From: Pelargonium cotyledonis
Lineage: Eukaryota > Streptophyta > Magnoliopsida > Geraniales > Geraniaceae
DNA length: 20,621 nt
Assembly: GCA_036897625.1 (NCBI GenBank)
Contig: JAYMTA010001323.1
Location: forward strand, 1 to 20,621
Reading direction: 5' to 3'
Under the pieces are notes generated by a model. The model was not told the DNA's origin. It saw only the letters and a program-made list of their open reading frames with translations, and did no database searches. Shown here one piece after another: positions 1-8,770 of the stretch. How positions within the stretch are numbered: the stretch's first letter is position 1; the number at the start of each line of letters is the position of its first letter. Both the position numbers and the translations under genes were made by a program.

Positions 1-1144
1 GTGAAATGGTCAATGGGCATGGCTTCAATGCTTTAGTGTAGCTTTTGGAGTTTAGGATCTAATATCGTAGCGCTACTTGGAAGCTCTAAGAGTCTGATAG
101 AAAGATAAGTTGGTCAACAAATTGAGGTTAGAACTTGAAAGGAATCTAATTGCATCGGAAAGTTTCTTTTTTGTTTTGTTTTCAGCAGCCGGATTATTCT
201 GAATGAGGAAAGTCACGGAAAATTAAGATTTAACATGACCTTAACATTACCTATCTGGAACTTTTCTTTAATAATGTATTATTATGAAGAGAAATTTCGG
301 ATAAAGAACTTGTTGTACAACTTTAATTTGATAGTCTCCCCCAAAACATTTGCTACCTTTCAAGCATTTGACAGTATTAAGCAATCCTAGACTGAATGTG
401 GTTTGCTACTATATTATCAATTAACTTTTTGTTTAGATTGTAAGTTTGATGACTCAAGTTCTTTTTGTCCTTCACTCTGTTTACAGCTGAGAAGACAAAC
501 AATCGCTTGCCTTGAACTTGAACATATCCTTTTGGCTAATTTTTTCTCGTGGCTCATCCACCTTCCATTTGTAGAGTCAATGATAATCGTCTTCTACTCT
601 GGCCTTGTTTTTTTGTTTTCAAGTTAGGTAGGTATTAAATATGTAGTACAATCATACAAGTTTTGCCATGGCCGTAAAATGTGAGAAGTTATGGGAATGG
701 CTAACCCTTGCGAGCTTTGGTATACATGACAATTTCATTTGGAGCCACAGAGAATAAATCTTTTACCATACACGCCTTTTCTTGGCATCCTTGACAGAGG
801 GTGACAACTTATGATTTGGTTTTCTTTTATTTTCAAGTGGAATGCTGATTTTGATTATTTCTTGACTGCCTATCATTCAGATTTGTGCAAGTGTGTGAAT
901 TGCATTGCTGTGCTCTGCCTGTAGCATTTAAGAAATGAGTAATCAATCATGATTTACAATCGTTAAATGCAAATTATATTTTCACAGACAGAAAAAAGAT
1001 GGAAGCAGGTGGGTTAAAATAAGTTTATATTTAATGCTTATATCAGTGTTCATGGAAATAGTGGTGTTTTTCATGTCTTGTCCAAATTATTCAGATCTTT
1101 ATGGTCAATCAATTAAGTTTTTTACATACATGGATCTCTTACGA
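1..1144. other. AT-rich noncoding stretch, no supported gene
   Basis: No protein family is recognisable on either strand. Several pyrimidine-rich stretches followed by AG (for example just before 186, 486 and 880) resemble 3' splice acceptors, so the stretch could be the end of an upstream gene's introns or UTR, or the large first intron of the MinE copy further down. No coding exon or transit-peptide exon could be identified here. Confidence 0.4.
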
Positions 1145-1325
1145 GGGTGTACTCTAGCGCAATGATCTGGTTGTCCGTTGTTGTCTTGTGACCTTGACAC
1201 CACTATTTTGAGTCAGGGAAACAGTTTCATGACAGAAGTACGGGTAACATTGATTACATAAATGACCCTCCCCAGACCCCACATTGGTGGCACTGTGGCA
1301 GCCTTGTGAACTAGCCCCCCCTTTC
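1145..1325 (+). repeat. Old Au-type SINE (tRNA-derived retroposon)
   Basis: The order of motifs matches the Au SINE family that is widespread in flowering plants. There is a degenerate tRNA A-box (tctagcgcaatgatctgg), then cttgtgacc and a decayed B-box area, then gggaaacag, a run of gggtaac, and the diagnostic ccctccccagacccc at about 1265-1280. The 3' end is a gcagccttgtg block and a C/T-rich tail near 1313-1324. The family match is from memory of the consensus. The copy is diverged and its B-box is poor, which suggests an old insertion. No clear target-site duplication was found. Confidence 0.75.
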
Positions 1326-1704
1326 ATGTCTGGTTCTCTTAGTCTATTCTCCTTATGCTTGGTTGAGGCCACCATAGCAAGTGCTTGGCTCTAATGGAAT
1401 TTTTCATAACTGACAAACAGGGTATATTGGCTCGATGTCATCCTAGCTTGTTTGTCCGATATAATTTTTTGTCCCTTTTCTGTTAAGCAGCTTTGTAGAT
1501 CATCATTCATCACTCATCATTTCTAATATTTTTGGTTGATAATGGCTCTGTCAGCATCTCAGATTTTGACCAGCTAATTATATCATAATGCTTTGTTTTA
1601 GGAGTGTTTAGAAGATGTGCATATGTCTCGCAGCACTTCTTAGTCATTAAGAATTTCTGTGTAAATTTTAACAAACTTATCAACATTTGGTGCCATGTCT
1701 ATAG
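1326..1704. other. Noncoding stretch ahead of the MinE copy
   Basis: AT-rich sequence with no recognisable coding exon. It ends in atgtctatag directly before the first MinE-like codon at 1705, which fits a 3' splice acceptor. The stretch may therefore be an intron whose 5' exon is lost or lies too far away or too diverged to see. Confidence 0.4.
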
Positions 1705-2322
1705 GTAGACTTCCCTGGCTTCCTGAATGTAGGATGTACCATATCAGATATAGCATCCAAATGGCACGGGATAGCGCTTGGTAACCGGAAACTTGTTTGC
1801 CAGTCTAATTCTAGTCGACTTTCTGGAATTATAGATGACTATAAGCTGCCACGAAATTCTGTCAGCGATGAAGCTTAGAGCTTACTTTTAAGCACTATAA
1901 ACATGAGCTTCTTTGAGCGTTTGAATTTGGCTTGGAAGATAATATTCCCATCAAAGACAACAAGAAGCAGCTCAAACGCAAGGATCGCCAAGCAGCGCTT
2001 GAAGATGATTCTCTTCTCTGACCGGTGTGCTGTTAGTGATGAAGCCAAACGCAAAATAGTCAGTAACATTGTGCAAGCCCTATCAGATTTTGGGGTGATA
2101 GAGTCACAGGACAAGGTTCAGCTCAATGTCTCTACTGATACAGATCTAGGGACAATATACTCTGTAACTGTACCTGTGAGGTGTGTGAAGCCAGAATATC
2201 AATTAGACGACGAGACTGGAATGATAACGAACATTGAGTACAAAGACACCGGCAAAATCTCCGGCTCTGTTGATGTCACATTTGATTTCTTTGTTCCCGA
2301 CAAAAAAATCAGTGATTACTGA
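1705..2322 (+). pseudogene. MINE1: Plastid division factor MinE (MINE1/ARC12-like), probably non-functional copy
   Basis: MinE is the topological specificity factor that, with MinD, places the FtsZ ring in chloroplast division. From 1705 the frame reads VDFPGFLNVG, matching the part after the transit peptide in plant MinE. From the Met at 1903 it reads the conserved core: MSFFERLNLAWKIIFP, then SSNARIAKQRLKMILFSDRC, VSDEAKRKIVSNIVQALSDF, ESQDKVQLNVSTDTDLGTIY and VPVR-VKPEYQ, ending at 2322. A TAG at 1876-1878 interrupts the frame 24 nt before that Met, where homologues have a sense codon (probably GAG). The core also differs at usually conserved spots: DFGVIES where DFVEIES is expected, VPVRC for VPVRR, VTFDFF for VRFDFY, and a short C-terminal extension KKISDY. 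No transit-peptide exon is visible upstream. Translation from 1903 would give a 139-residue MinE core without plastid targeting. Family identity is very secure; pseudogene status is an inference from the stop and missing 5' end. Confidence 0.85.
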
Positions 2323-3274
2323 GATTTTTATCGTTGATGTTTTGCTGATATTACATGTTTTTCTCATGCATTTGTTTGCATATTAAGCTAGCTTAGATGA
2401 CCTTAACACTTACTGTGTATACATATATATATGAAGTTTTCTTCAAGGTGATTGATGTTTCTTTTTGCCTTATTTGGACCCGAACACGCATGTACCCGAA
2501 ATTTGTATCACATATTTTTTCAAATCATTTTTCGAGTTGGGTTTGTTCGCATCAATCAAGTCAGGCAACCCATGCTCTTTCCTTGTCAGACCCGCGCCTA
2601 TTAAAGGTCGGATTTGATCCAACCCGAATTTGATTGATCCGAACTGAATATGTCAATTGCCTGAGACAAAGTGTCAATGTATATGTTATATATATGTCAA
2701 TTGCCTTATCTTTATTCATCAATAGATTGAGATAAATGAGATTAGCTTCACCTTTTAAAGAAAAATCTTATCTAATAAGCGAATATTGTGATGCTTTTTT
2801 CCACTTGCAAAAGTATGGATCTTGGTTCTTATCTACTTTTTGACTTTCAATGACTGGTTGTTGTCACATAGTGAGTGTCACATTCTTGCATTTTTGATTT
2901 GTTTATTTGAAAAAATGCTTGTGGACATCAGCACATTGCTGATATAAATGTATATTGCAATATTCAAACTTGATAAGTAAAATCATATACTGTATCTGGC
3001 ATGATAATCATGTGAATAAGGGAGATTACATAATCTTCAATACATTAAAATAGAAATTGCAGGATGAGTCATATTAGCTAGTTACTAAAAGTTAGGGTTA
3101 TGGTGGGTTACCACTTACCCATTCGTTTATGAAAATAGACAATCTAATTCGTTCGTTGCGGGCTGTACTTTTGCAACCTATGATTCACTAATAAGTTTAG
3201 CAATATGATAGTATTTGAATTTATCTCAAAATTTTGCCACATGTTGACACTTGATTGGTCTACATGAAGTTTAT
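2323..3274. other. Intergenic DNA, partly repeat-like
   Basis: No gene is supported. At about 2476-2645 there are scattered acccga/cccgaa words in both orientations (for example near 2478, 2497 and 2619), a pattern seen in degraded plant repeats, but no ends or target-site duplications could be defined. The rest is AT-rich. Its first part presumably includes the 3' flank of the MinE copy. Confidence 0.4.
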
Positions 3275-3905
3275 TTTGGGGCCCACTTGTAGCTTAGACT
3301 TTTGTTTTTTGGGCGTCAGATGAGTCGAAGAGTTTTCGTACGTTCCTCGAGTACTAGGAAAAACGTCGAAGGCTCCACCACTTGGGGGTTAGCGTTTTAG
3401 AGTTTCAAGATGTACAAATGGTTTTGGTAATTGTCTAATGACACGAGTAGCCTCCGAGGTGACCTGCAAAATGTGGCGTAAGCTTTTGAACACGTTCACT
3501 AAATGTCTTGATCTTCTCCGAACACTCGAAAGTGTCCCGTACATAATGGAATAATTTACCAAATGACGAAATGGAAAACAATACGGTTCATCTTCCAGCG
3601 AAATTTATGTTTTACCAAACAAGCTCTCAATCCAAAACCCGAGTTGTATACTCTTTGGGAGCAAACCCTCTAAGTTGCGTTCTATGTGCAAGTTCACAAT
3701 GATGCGGTCTCATTGTTGTGAGATGAAAATGACGTGACACGTGAACGCTACATTCGTCAAAGATTTATACGATCCTTTAGACAAACTCGTGAAAACTTTC
3801 ACACTCAATTGATATCACTCTATGGTCTATGCGTCATCAGCCATCCACATGCATCTCTCATATCATCAGCGTTCTTATTACGCAAAACAACACGCGCATA
3901 TATTC
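3275..3905. other. Unidentified higher-GC island upstream of eIF5A
   Basis: Base composition is visibly richer in G and C than on either side, from about gggcccactt (3279) to the A-rich stretch near 3905. Short frames exist but none resembles a known protein. It could be an old, unrecognised element or the distal promoter of the eIF5A gene. A G-box, CACGTG at 3738-3743, sits just downstream of a TGACGTGA word, a combination bound by plant bZIP/bHLH factors; whether it acts here is unknown. Confidence 0.35.
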
Positions 3906-4016
3906 CAAAAAGATAAAATAACAATAACAATAAAAACATTTTCTTTTTATCGGCTTGGATCTGATCCTAGCCGTTCGTGCCCTCCCGCATCCAACGGTTC
4001 ACTGCCACCTTTGACA

Positions 4017-4025
4017 AAACCCTAA
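4017..4025 (+). promoter_or_regulatory. Telo-box (AAACCCTAA) in the eIF5A promoter
   Basis: An exact AAACCCTAA lies about 38 bp upstream of the TATA box. Telo-boxes near the start site are typical of plant genes for translation machinery, where they work with other elements in dividing tissue. The position fits the eIF5A identity of the gene downstream. Confidence 0.7.
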
Positions 4026-4054
4026 CCCCAAAATCCTCTGTTTTTACCTCCGCG

Positions 4055-4064
4055 TATATATATA
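4055..4064 (+). promoter_or_regulatory. TATA box of the eIF5A gene
   Basis: The sequence tatatatata lies 111 bp before the ATG at 4175. Transcription would start at roughly 4085-4095, giving a pyrimidine-rich leader (ctctctccatctcttcttct), which is common for plant translation-factor mRNAs. Confidence 0.7.
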
Positions 4065-4174
4065 GTCTGAGATCAACCTAAATCAATTTTGCTGTTGCTT
4101 CCACAACAACGCACTCCACATCTCTCTCCATCTCTTCTTCTCCGTGTGATTTCCGAAGCTCGATCGCACCAGCC

Positions 4175-6206
4175 ATGTCGGACGAGGAGCACCACTTCGA
4201 GTCCAAGGCCGATGCCGGAGCGTCCAAGACTTATCCCATGCAGGCCGGGGCTTATCCGCAAGAACGGCTACATCGTCATCAAAAACCGCCCCTGCAAGGT
4301 CAGTTTCTATCATCGATTTTCTGTGGATCTGGTGTTTCAGAGATAGTTCAAGTGTCCGATTCAATTTTTTTTGCTATCTTGTCCAATTTTTAATCCGATA
4401 TACTACAAATCTTGGATTTGAGTTCTGTTTTTTATTTGATTGTTTTGTATTGTACTTTTCTGATTTGTTAACATGCTGGATTTTTCGTTTGGTGGACGAG
4501 AAAATTTGCTCTATTGTCTCGTATTAGTCATTTATTTGGAAGAGAATTTCTATCTATGTACTGCCGTGGTGGTAATTGTATTCTAGGTTTTTTATTTTGA
4601 TTGGATAGTATTACTTTTAGGATGATGCGTATTGGAAAATTATTGTCAATTTGACACATGCTCTCTTTACCTGGATTTTTCTGTTTGGTTGTTGAGAAAG
4701 TTCGTATTGATATTATAATAGTTAGCACTTTTTTCTTTGATCTAATTGATGACTTGTACTAGATGTTTGTGTGACCAACTTAATAGTACCCCTTAGATGC
4801 TGATCTGATCTATTTTCTTATTGAATGGTGCACGGGTTATGATGACGATGATGATAAATCCTTTATAATTACTACTTTTACTAGATCTACCTTTTTAGAT
4901 CATCTGTTTTTTTCTTTGTTATATGATATTTTATCCCTTACTGCAGGTTGTTGAGGTTTCCACTTCCAAAACTGGCAAGCACGGTCATGCTAAGTGTCAT
5001 TTTGTTGCAATTGATATCTTCAATGGCAAGAAGCTCGAGGATATTGTTCCTTCTTCCCACAATTGTGATGTATGAACTTGCTGCTATCTCTATTTATTTA
5101 TTTTTGTGTTAACATTATACTTGAATAATGTTTGGACTTTATAGTTTGTGCTTTCATTACGCTTTTTCTTTTTTGGATTTGCAGGTTCCACATGTTAACC
5201 GTACTGATTACCAGCTGATTGATATCTCTGAGGATGGATTTGTATGTTTAAACTCTACCTATTATTGTTGGCTTGTTTGTCAAAATGGTTCATACTCAAT
5301 AAACTAATTTGTACTGAACTCATGTTAGGTGAGTCTGCTGACTGAGAATGGAAACACCAAGGATGACCTGAGACTTCCAACCGATGATGCTCTGCTCACC
5401 CAGGTTTGTTAAATTTTACTTTCTACAATTCATTTGGCAATGAAGTAATATCTTTTCATAAGCTCATGTTTTGGATTTCTGTATTGTTTTTGTAGTTAAT
5501 CCTTACCCTGCTTCTAGCATAAGAGATTTACTATTTAGCAAAGTTGATTCAGTACCGGTGTTGTGGTCTTGGACATGTATTAGGTGCTGGGCAGTGTTAT
5601 GCTAGGATTGTTAGGGTGAATGCCAAGTATTTTATTTACCACTAATTGCTTGTCTTGTTCGCTTGGATTATTAAAGTTCAGAGTCCTCATCATAGAATAC
5701 AAAATTCTGTTCATGTGAAGCGTGTCATCTTAATATTTGCAATATACAACACCAAAACTAAATTGTGATCATTGAGTTGACTAGACATTGTAATGGTACA
5801 ATCAATGATCTTTTTATTCACAGTCCTTGATGAAGACGGAACAGTACAGTCCAAATTTGATGACAAATAGATGTGGGGGAAGTGATGTATTATTAAGCAA
5901 ATGATCTACATGTTAATTTCATTTAAAATCCTTTGTAGTGGCTTCTTGAAATTGGGCTGTGAGCCTATTCCCTTCATTGTGTGTTGCTTCAAAGGCACCT
6001 TGCCGGTCATCTTTACAGTTAGCTGTATCACAAGTGATGAAATTAGGTTATGCTTGGGCTTGTTTTTGTAGCTATATGTCCAATGTCCATTTTTTATTAT
6101 GCAGATCAAGGATGGATTTGGTGATGGTAAAGATTTGGTTGTTACCGTGATGTCTGCTATGGGAGAGGAGCAGATCTGTGCCCTCAAGGACATTGGCCCC
6201 AAGTAA
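4175..6206 (+). CDS. EIF5A: Eukaryotic translation initiation factor 5A, five exons, with a one-base surplus in exon 1
   Basis: eIF5A is a small cytosolic factor that binds the ribosome and relieves stalling, for example at proline runs. It needs hypusine, made on the lysine in exon 2 within [12 protein letters not shown]. Exons are 4175-4298, 4947-5069, 5185-5241, 5329-5403 and 6105-6206, each bounded by GT and AG. Exons 2-5 read perfectly: [66 protein letters not shown], and a last exon ending ALKDIGPK. Exon 1 begins [20 protein letters not shown] and in another frame ends [15 protein letters not shown]. It is 124 nt where 123 are needed, with the extra base in or next to the GGGG run at 4247-4250. 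Read literally, the spliced frame meets TGA at 4951-4953. With 123 nt in exon 1 the gene would code 159 residues, exactly the family length. Everything else is conserved, so a sequencing or assembly error, or a very recent mutation, is likelier than an old pseudogene. Confidence 0.93.
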
Positions 6207-6284
6207 TTGTCCGGCTTTTTTATGGTAAGTTGCATGGAGGCTTGGGGATTCTGAACTACAGACGTGAAACAGATAGATATAGTA

Positions 6285-6370
6285 CTACCTCCGTTTTGTT
6301 CCATTGGATATGTTGTGATTTTCATTTCAATTCGGATATCGCAATTCATATGTTTTGAAAAGTCAAACAG
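6285..6370 (+). repeat. Partial Stowaway-like MITE end in the eIF5A 3' flank
   Basis: TA followed by CTACCTCCGTTTTGTTCC resembles the Stowaway terminal repeat CTCCCTCCGTCCC with its usual TA target site. No opposite end (GGGACGGAGGGAG-like) was found within the next few hundred bases, so only one end is supported. It may lie in or just beyond the 3' UTR. Confidence 0.45.
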
Positions 6371-6820
6371 AAGTAGCGCATCATTCCCATTATACTCCTT
6401 GCACAATTCAGAAAAACAGAATGTTAGTTGGGCTTAAAATTGCTTGTTCTTTTTCTTTGTTTGGGTTGAGAAAGTAGTGAATATTTTTCACATGGCTTAA
6501 ATCCTGGCCTACCTTGGATTGTTCAATGTTCTCTTTTGCCATACTTTGTTCAAGTGCATTACTCATCCGGGTTTAATACTCTATCCAATGGCCCAGCTGA
6601 TTGTCTGGAGATTAGTTTTCTGAAATGCAATTGTGCTTGATTATCACTTTGAAGTTGCAATTTAGGATGGTATTTTGAACTGTTTTCACTCGTATGCTTG
6701 CATTTTACTTGTCTTAGAATTAGGGTGTAAAATCTCGATCAGCAATAAGGTTGAGTTTAGCTTGAACGATGGGTGTTGGTTACCATGCATCACCAGGCCG
6801 TCAAATATCTTGCTCAGGGT
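6371..6820. other. Intergenic DNA after eIF5A
   Basis: AT-rich, no gene supported on either strand. The eIF5A polyadenylation site should lie somewhere after 6207 but no clear signal was chosen. Confidence 0.35.
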
Positions 6821-7086
6821 TGTAGCAATTGATGGGCGAATGGAGCTAAGGGAGCTAAGCTCCAATGAAAGAGGTGGCTCCACGGTGCTTGACGAGGTGC
6901 GCCGCTAGTGGCACCAACACAACAAAGGTTTTGTGATGATCTGGTACGACAACTCCGAGGACTGTGGCGATTGATGGGCAAATGGAGCTAACCTCCAATG
7001 AAAGAGGTGGCTCCACGGTGCTTGACGAGGTGCGCCGTGAGTGGCACCAACAAAGGTTTTGTGATGATCTGGTCCGACTACTCCTA
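6821..7086. repeat. Tandem duplication, two copies of about 125-138 bp
   Basis: Copy 1 is about 6821-6958 and copy 2 about 6963-7086. Both run from (t)gcaattgatgggc-type sequence through ctccaatgaaagaggtggct, a long identical block ending in gaggtgcgccg, to aaaggttttgtgatgatctg. The copies differ by small indels (an extra ggagctaag stretch and an extra acaca in copy 1). A short third fragment, gatctggtccaacaactccg followed by tgagtggcac, lies at about 7154-7182. The frames through it on either strand resemble no known protein. The unit is GC-richer than its surroundings. Confidence 0.8.
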
Positions 7087-7439
7087 GGGTGGCACCACCA
7101 CAAGCCCACCACAAGCCAGATCCGAAAGCTCTGCTCTTCGCCACCTAAAGCCAGATCTGGTCCAACAACTCCGTGAGTGGCACGACGAGTCCTGTCAAAT
7201 GTACATTTTTGCACCATCGCCAGCTACCTGCAAATGTGGCCGAATAAAATAAGTCCGTGTAGGCAAATGGATAAATTCACCCAAACTTTTGTCTAATGAA
7301 ACCTATGCAAACTAAACAAAAATTTATTTATAATGCACATTTGAGTGTCATGTCATTCAATTTTGAACTTTGGCATAAAGTTTTGCTGTAAATATATAAT
7401 AAGGTAACTAATAGTCCCTGCTTGCATTCAGCGGATGGT

Positions 7440-8160
7440 CTCTCTTAGGAGTGTAAACTTTAAGGTTTTTTGGGAGGCTAGGGTTGTGATGGCTTGTGTT
7501 GAGAATCTATTAAGGGTGTGGCGGAGCTAATCGATGAGGGCAGCGGAGCAGTGGCAGGTGTGTGTTTGGGCAGGGGGAGAGCATCGACTTTTTTCGGTTT
7601 CGTCGAAGATGGCCAGTAGCAACGATGGATTGTTGGCTGGCAATAGCTCGTCGGCAGGTACTGGCGGCGGAGTGGGGGTGGCGCTGGTAAGGGTGGACGG
7701 ACTCTGTGGTCAAGTTGAGGATGGTGGGACAAAAAACTCGCAACTTCGAGCCTACTTGCTCAGGTTTGCCAAGGGTCATGATGGGGTTTCGAGGTGGCTC
7801 CTGTGATACGATTAAGTCACGGGCAGGCCGAGATCGAGAAGGTCTAATTCGGCAAGTTGTGTTGGTGGTCGCTTGGAGGTTGTAGGAAGTTGTTCAACAA
7901 ATTGGAGGAGGGTTTACCCAATGCCCCTGATTTGGTTTATTGGTTAGTAATCAAATAAAAAAAGTACATGATTTTTGGTACGAGAATTCAGGTCTTGAGA
8001 GTTGGGTGTTCTTTCGATTATGCTCTTGTTTTCTTTTTCTTTAGGCGGGAGATTAGCTTAGTATCGGTTAGAGATTACTTCACTCCCTTGAGATTCAGGA
8101 AGTTGTACTCATGGACTCGCTAAGTTAATGAAAGTTGCATATTTTCCATAAACAAAAATC
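7440..8160 (+). other. Unidentified GC-rich segment, possibly a degraded retroposon
   Basis: From about 7440 to 7880 the sequence is unusually G-rich on the plus strand (for example gtggcggagct near 7518, and ggcggcggagtgggggtggc near 7662). Frames across it give low-complexity peptides with no recognisable domain. The distal part ends in ttaatgaaagttgcatattttcc followed by aaacaaaaatcc (about 8127-8160), which resembles the 3' end of plant LINE transcripts. No reverse transcriptase or endonuclease motif is visible and no target-site duplication was found, so a LINE origin is only a possibility. Confidence 0.3.
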
Positions 8161-8770
8161 CATAATTAATTGGAGATATGAAATTGAAATCTATACAAGA
8201 AAATTGTACCCCAATGATCATTTATTATCTTATGTTTTACTAGATGATTTTTTTTTTCTTTTACAAATCAATTATCAATGTCTTTAAAATAACCTAAAGG
8301 TCATACCGTTTGAAACACTAAATGCAAGTTATTTTACTTACCATTATTTATTGAATGCTCGAAATTTCAATCAAAGTACAAAGTAAATGGATTTAAGTGG
8401 GCGCTTAATTAAACGGGTATAAGTATTGATTGATGGTGTGACGTCGACGTGAATTTATTGGTTGAAGGGATTTTTTTTTTCTCTTATTTAACTCATTCAA
8501 AATATATTCAAATTTATATGAACATTAATTCACATCTGCATTGTGAGTTGTGACAGAACCAGTTGGAAATAAAAAAGACAAAACATTTTGTTTATTTTAT
8601 ATATAGAAAAGTAGAAAATAAAATAAAACAAAGTTTGAGAGCTTTTTCGTATCTACAGCGTGGACTTTTTAATTTGATTGAATTTTCAGATCCGCCAAGC
8701 AAAAAGCAAAAAAGCTCTGTAGAGAGGAAGAAGAAGAAGCAGCTGAGCTAAAGGTGTCAACTTCTCATCA
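8161..8770 (+). promoter_or_regulatory. Promoter and leader region of the WRKY gene
   Basis: This AT-rich stretch precedes the WRKY start codon. A TGACGTC palindrome-like bZIP/TGA-factor site with a second ACGT follows at 8439-8450. A plausible TATA box, tatatatag, lies at 8599-8607, about 165 bp before the ATG. The leader contains a gaagaagaagaag purine repeat near 8727-8740. A TTGAC core (reverse strand, within gtgtcaac at 8754-8761), the W-box core to which WRKY factors bind, lies directly before the ATG, but it is not a full W-box. Confidence 0.5.

Noticed and set aside
180-205. Last exon of an upstream gene (acceptor-like tract followed by a six-codon frame and TGA)
   Set aside because: The acceptor looks plausible but the frame is too short to identify and nothing further supports a gene.
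5906-6406. Open frame of 166 codons on the minus strand
   Set aside because: It overlaps eIF5A intron 4, exon 5 and the 3' flank on the opposite strand, shows no domain, and has the composition of a chance frame.
6855-7217. Open frame of 120 codons on the minus strand across the tandem duplication
   Set aside because: Its repeated peptide comes only from the duplicated DNA; no known protein resembles it and no start context or splice structure supports a gene.
7534-7806. Open frame of 90 codons, Gly-rich
   Set aside because: A product of G-rich composition; no recognisable domain and overlapping frames on the other strand of similar length.
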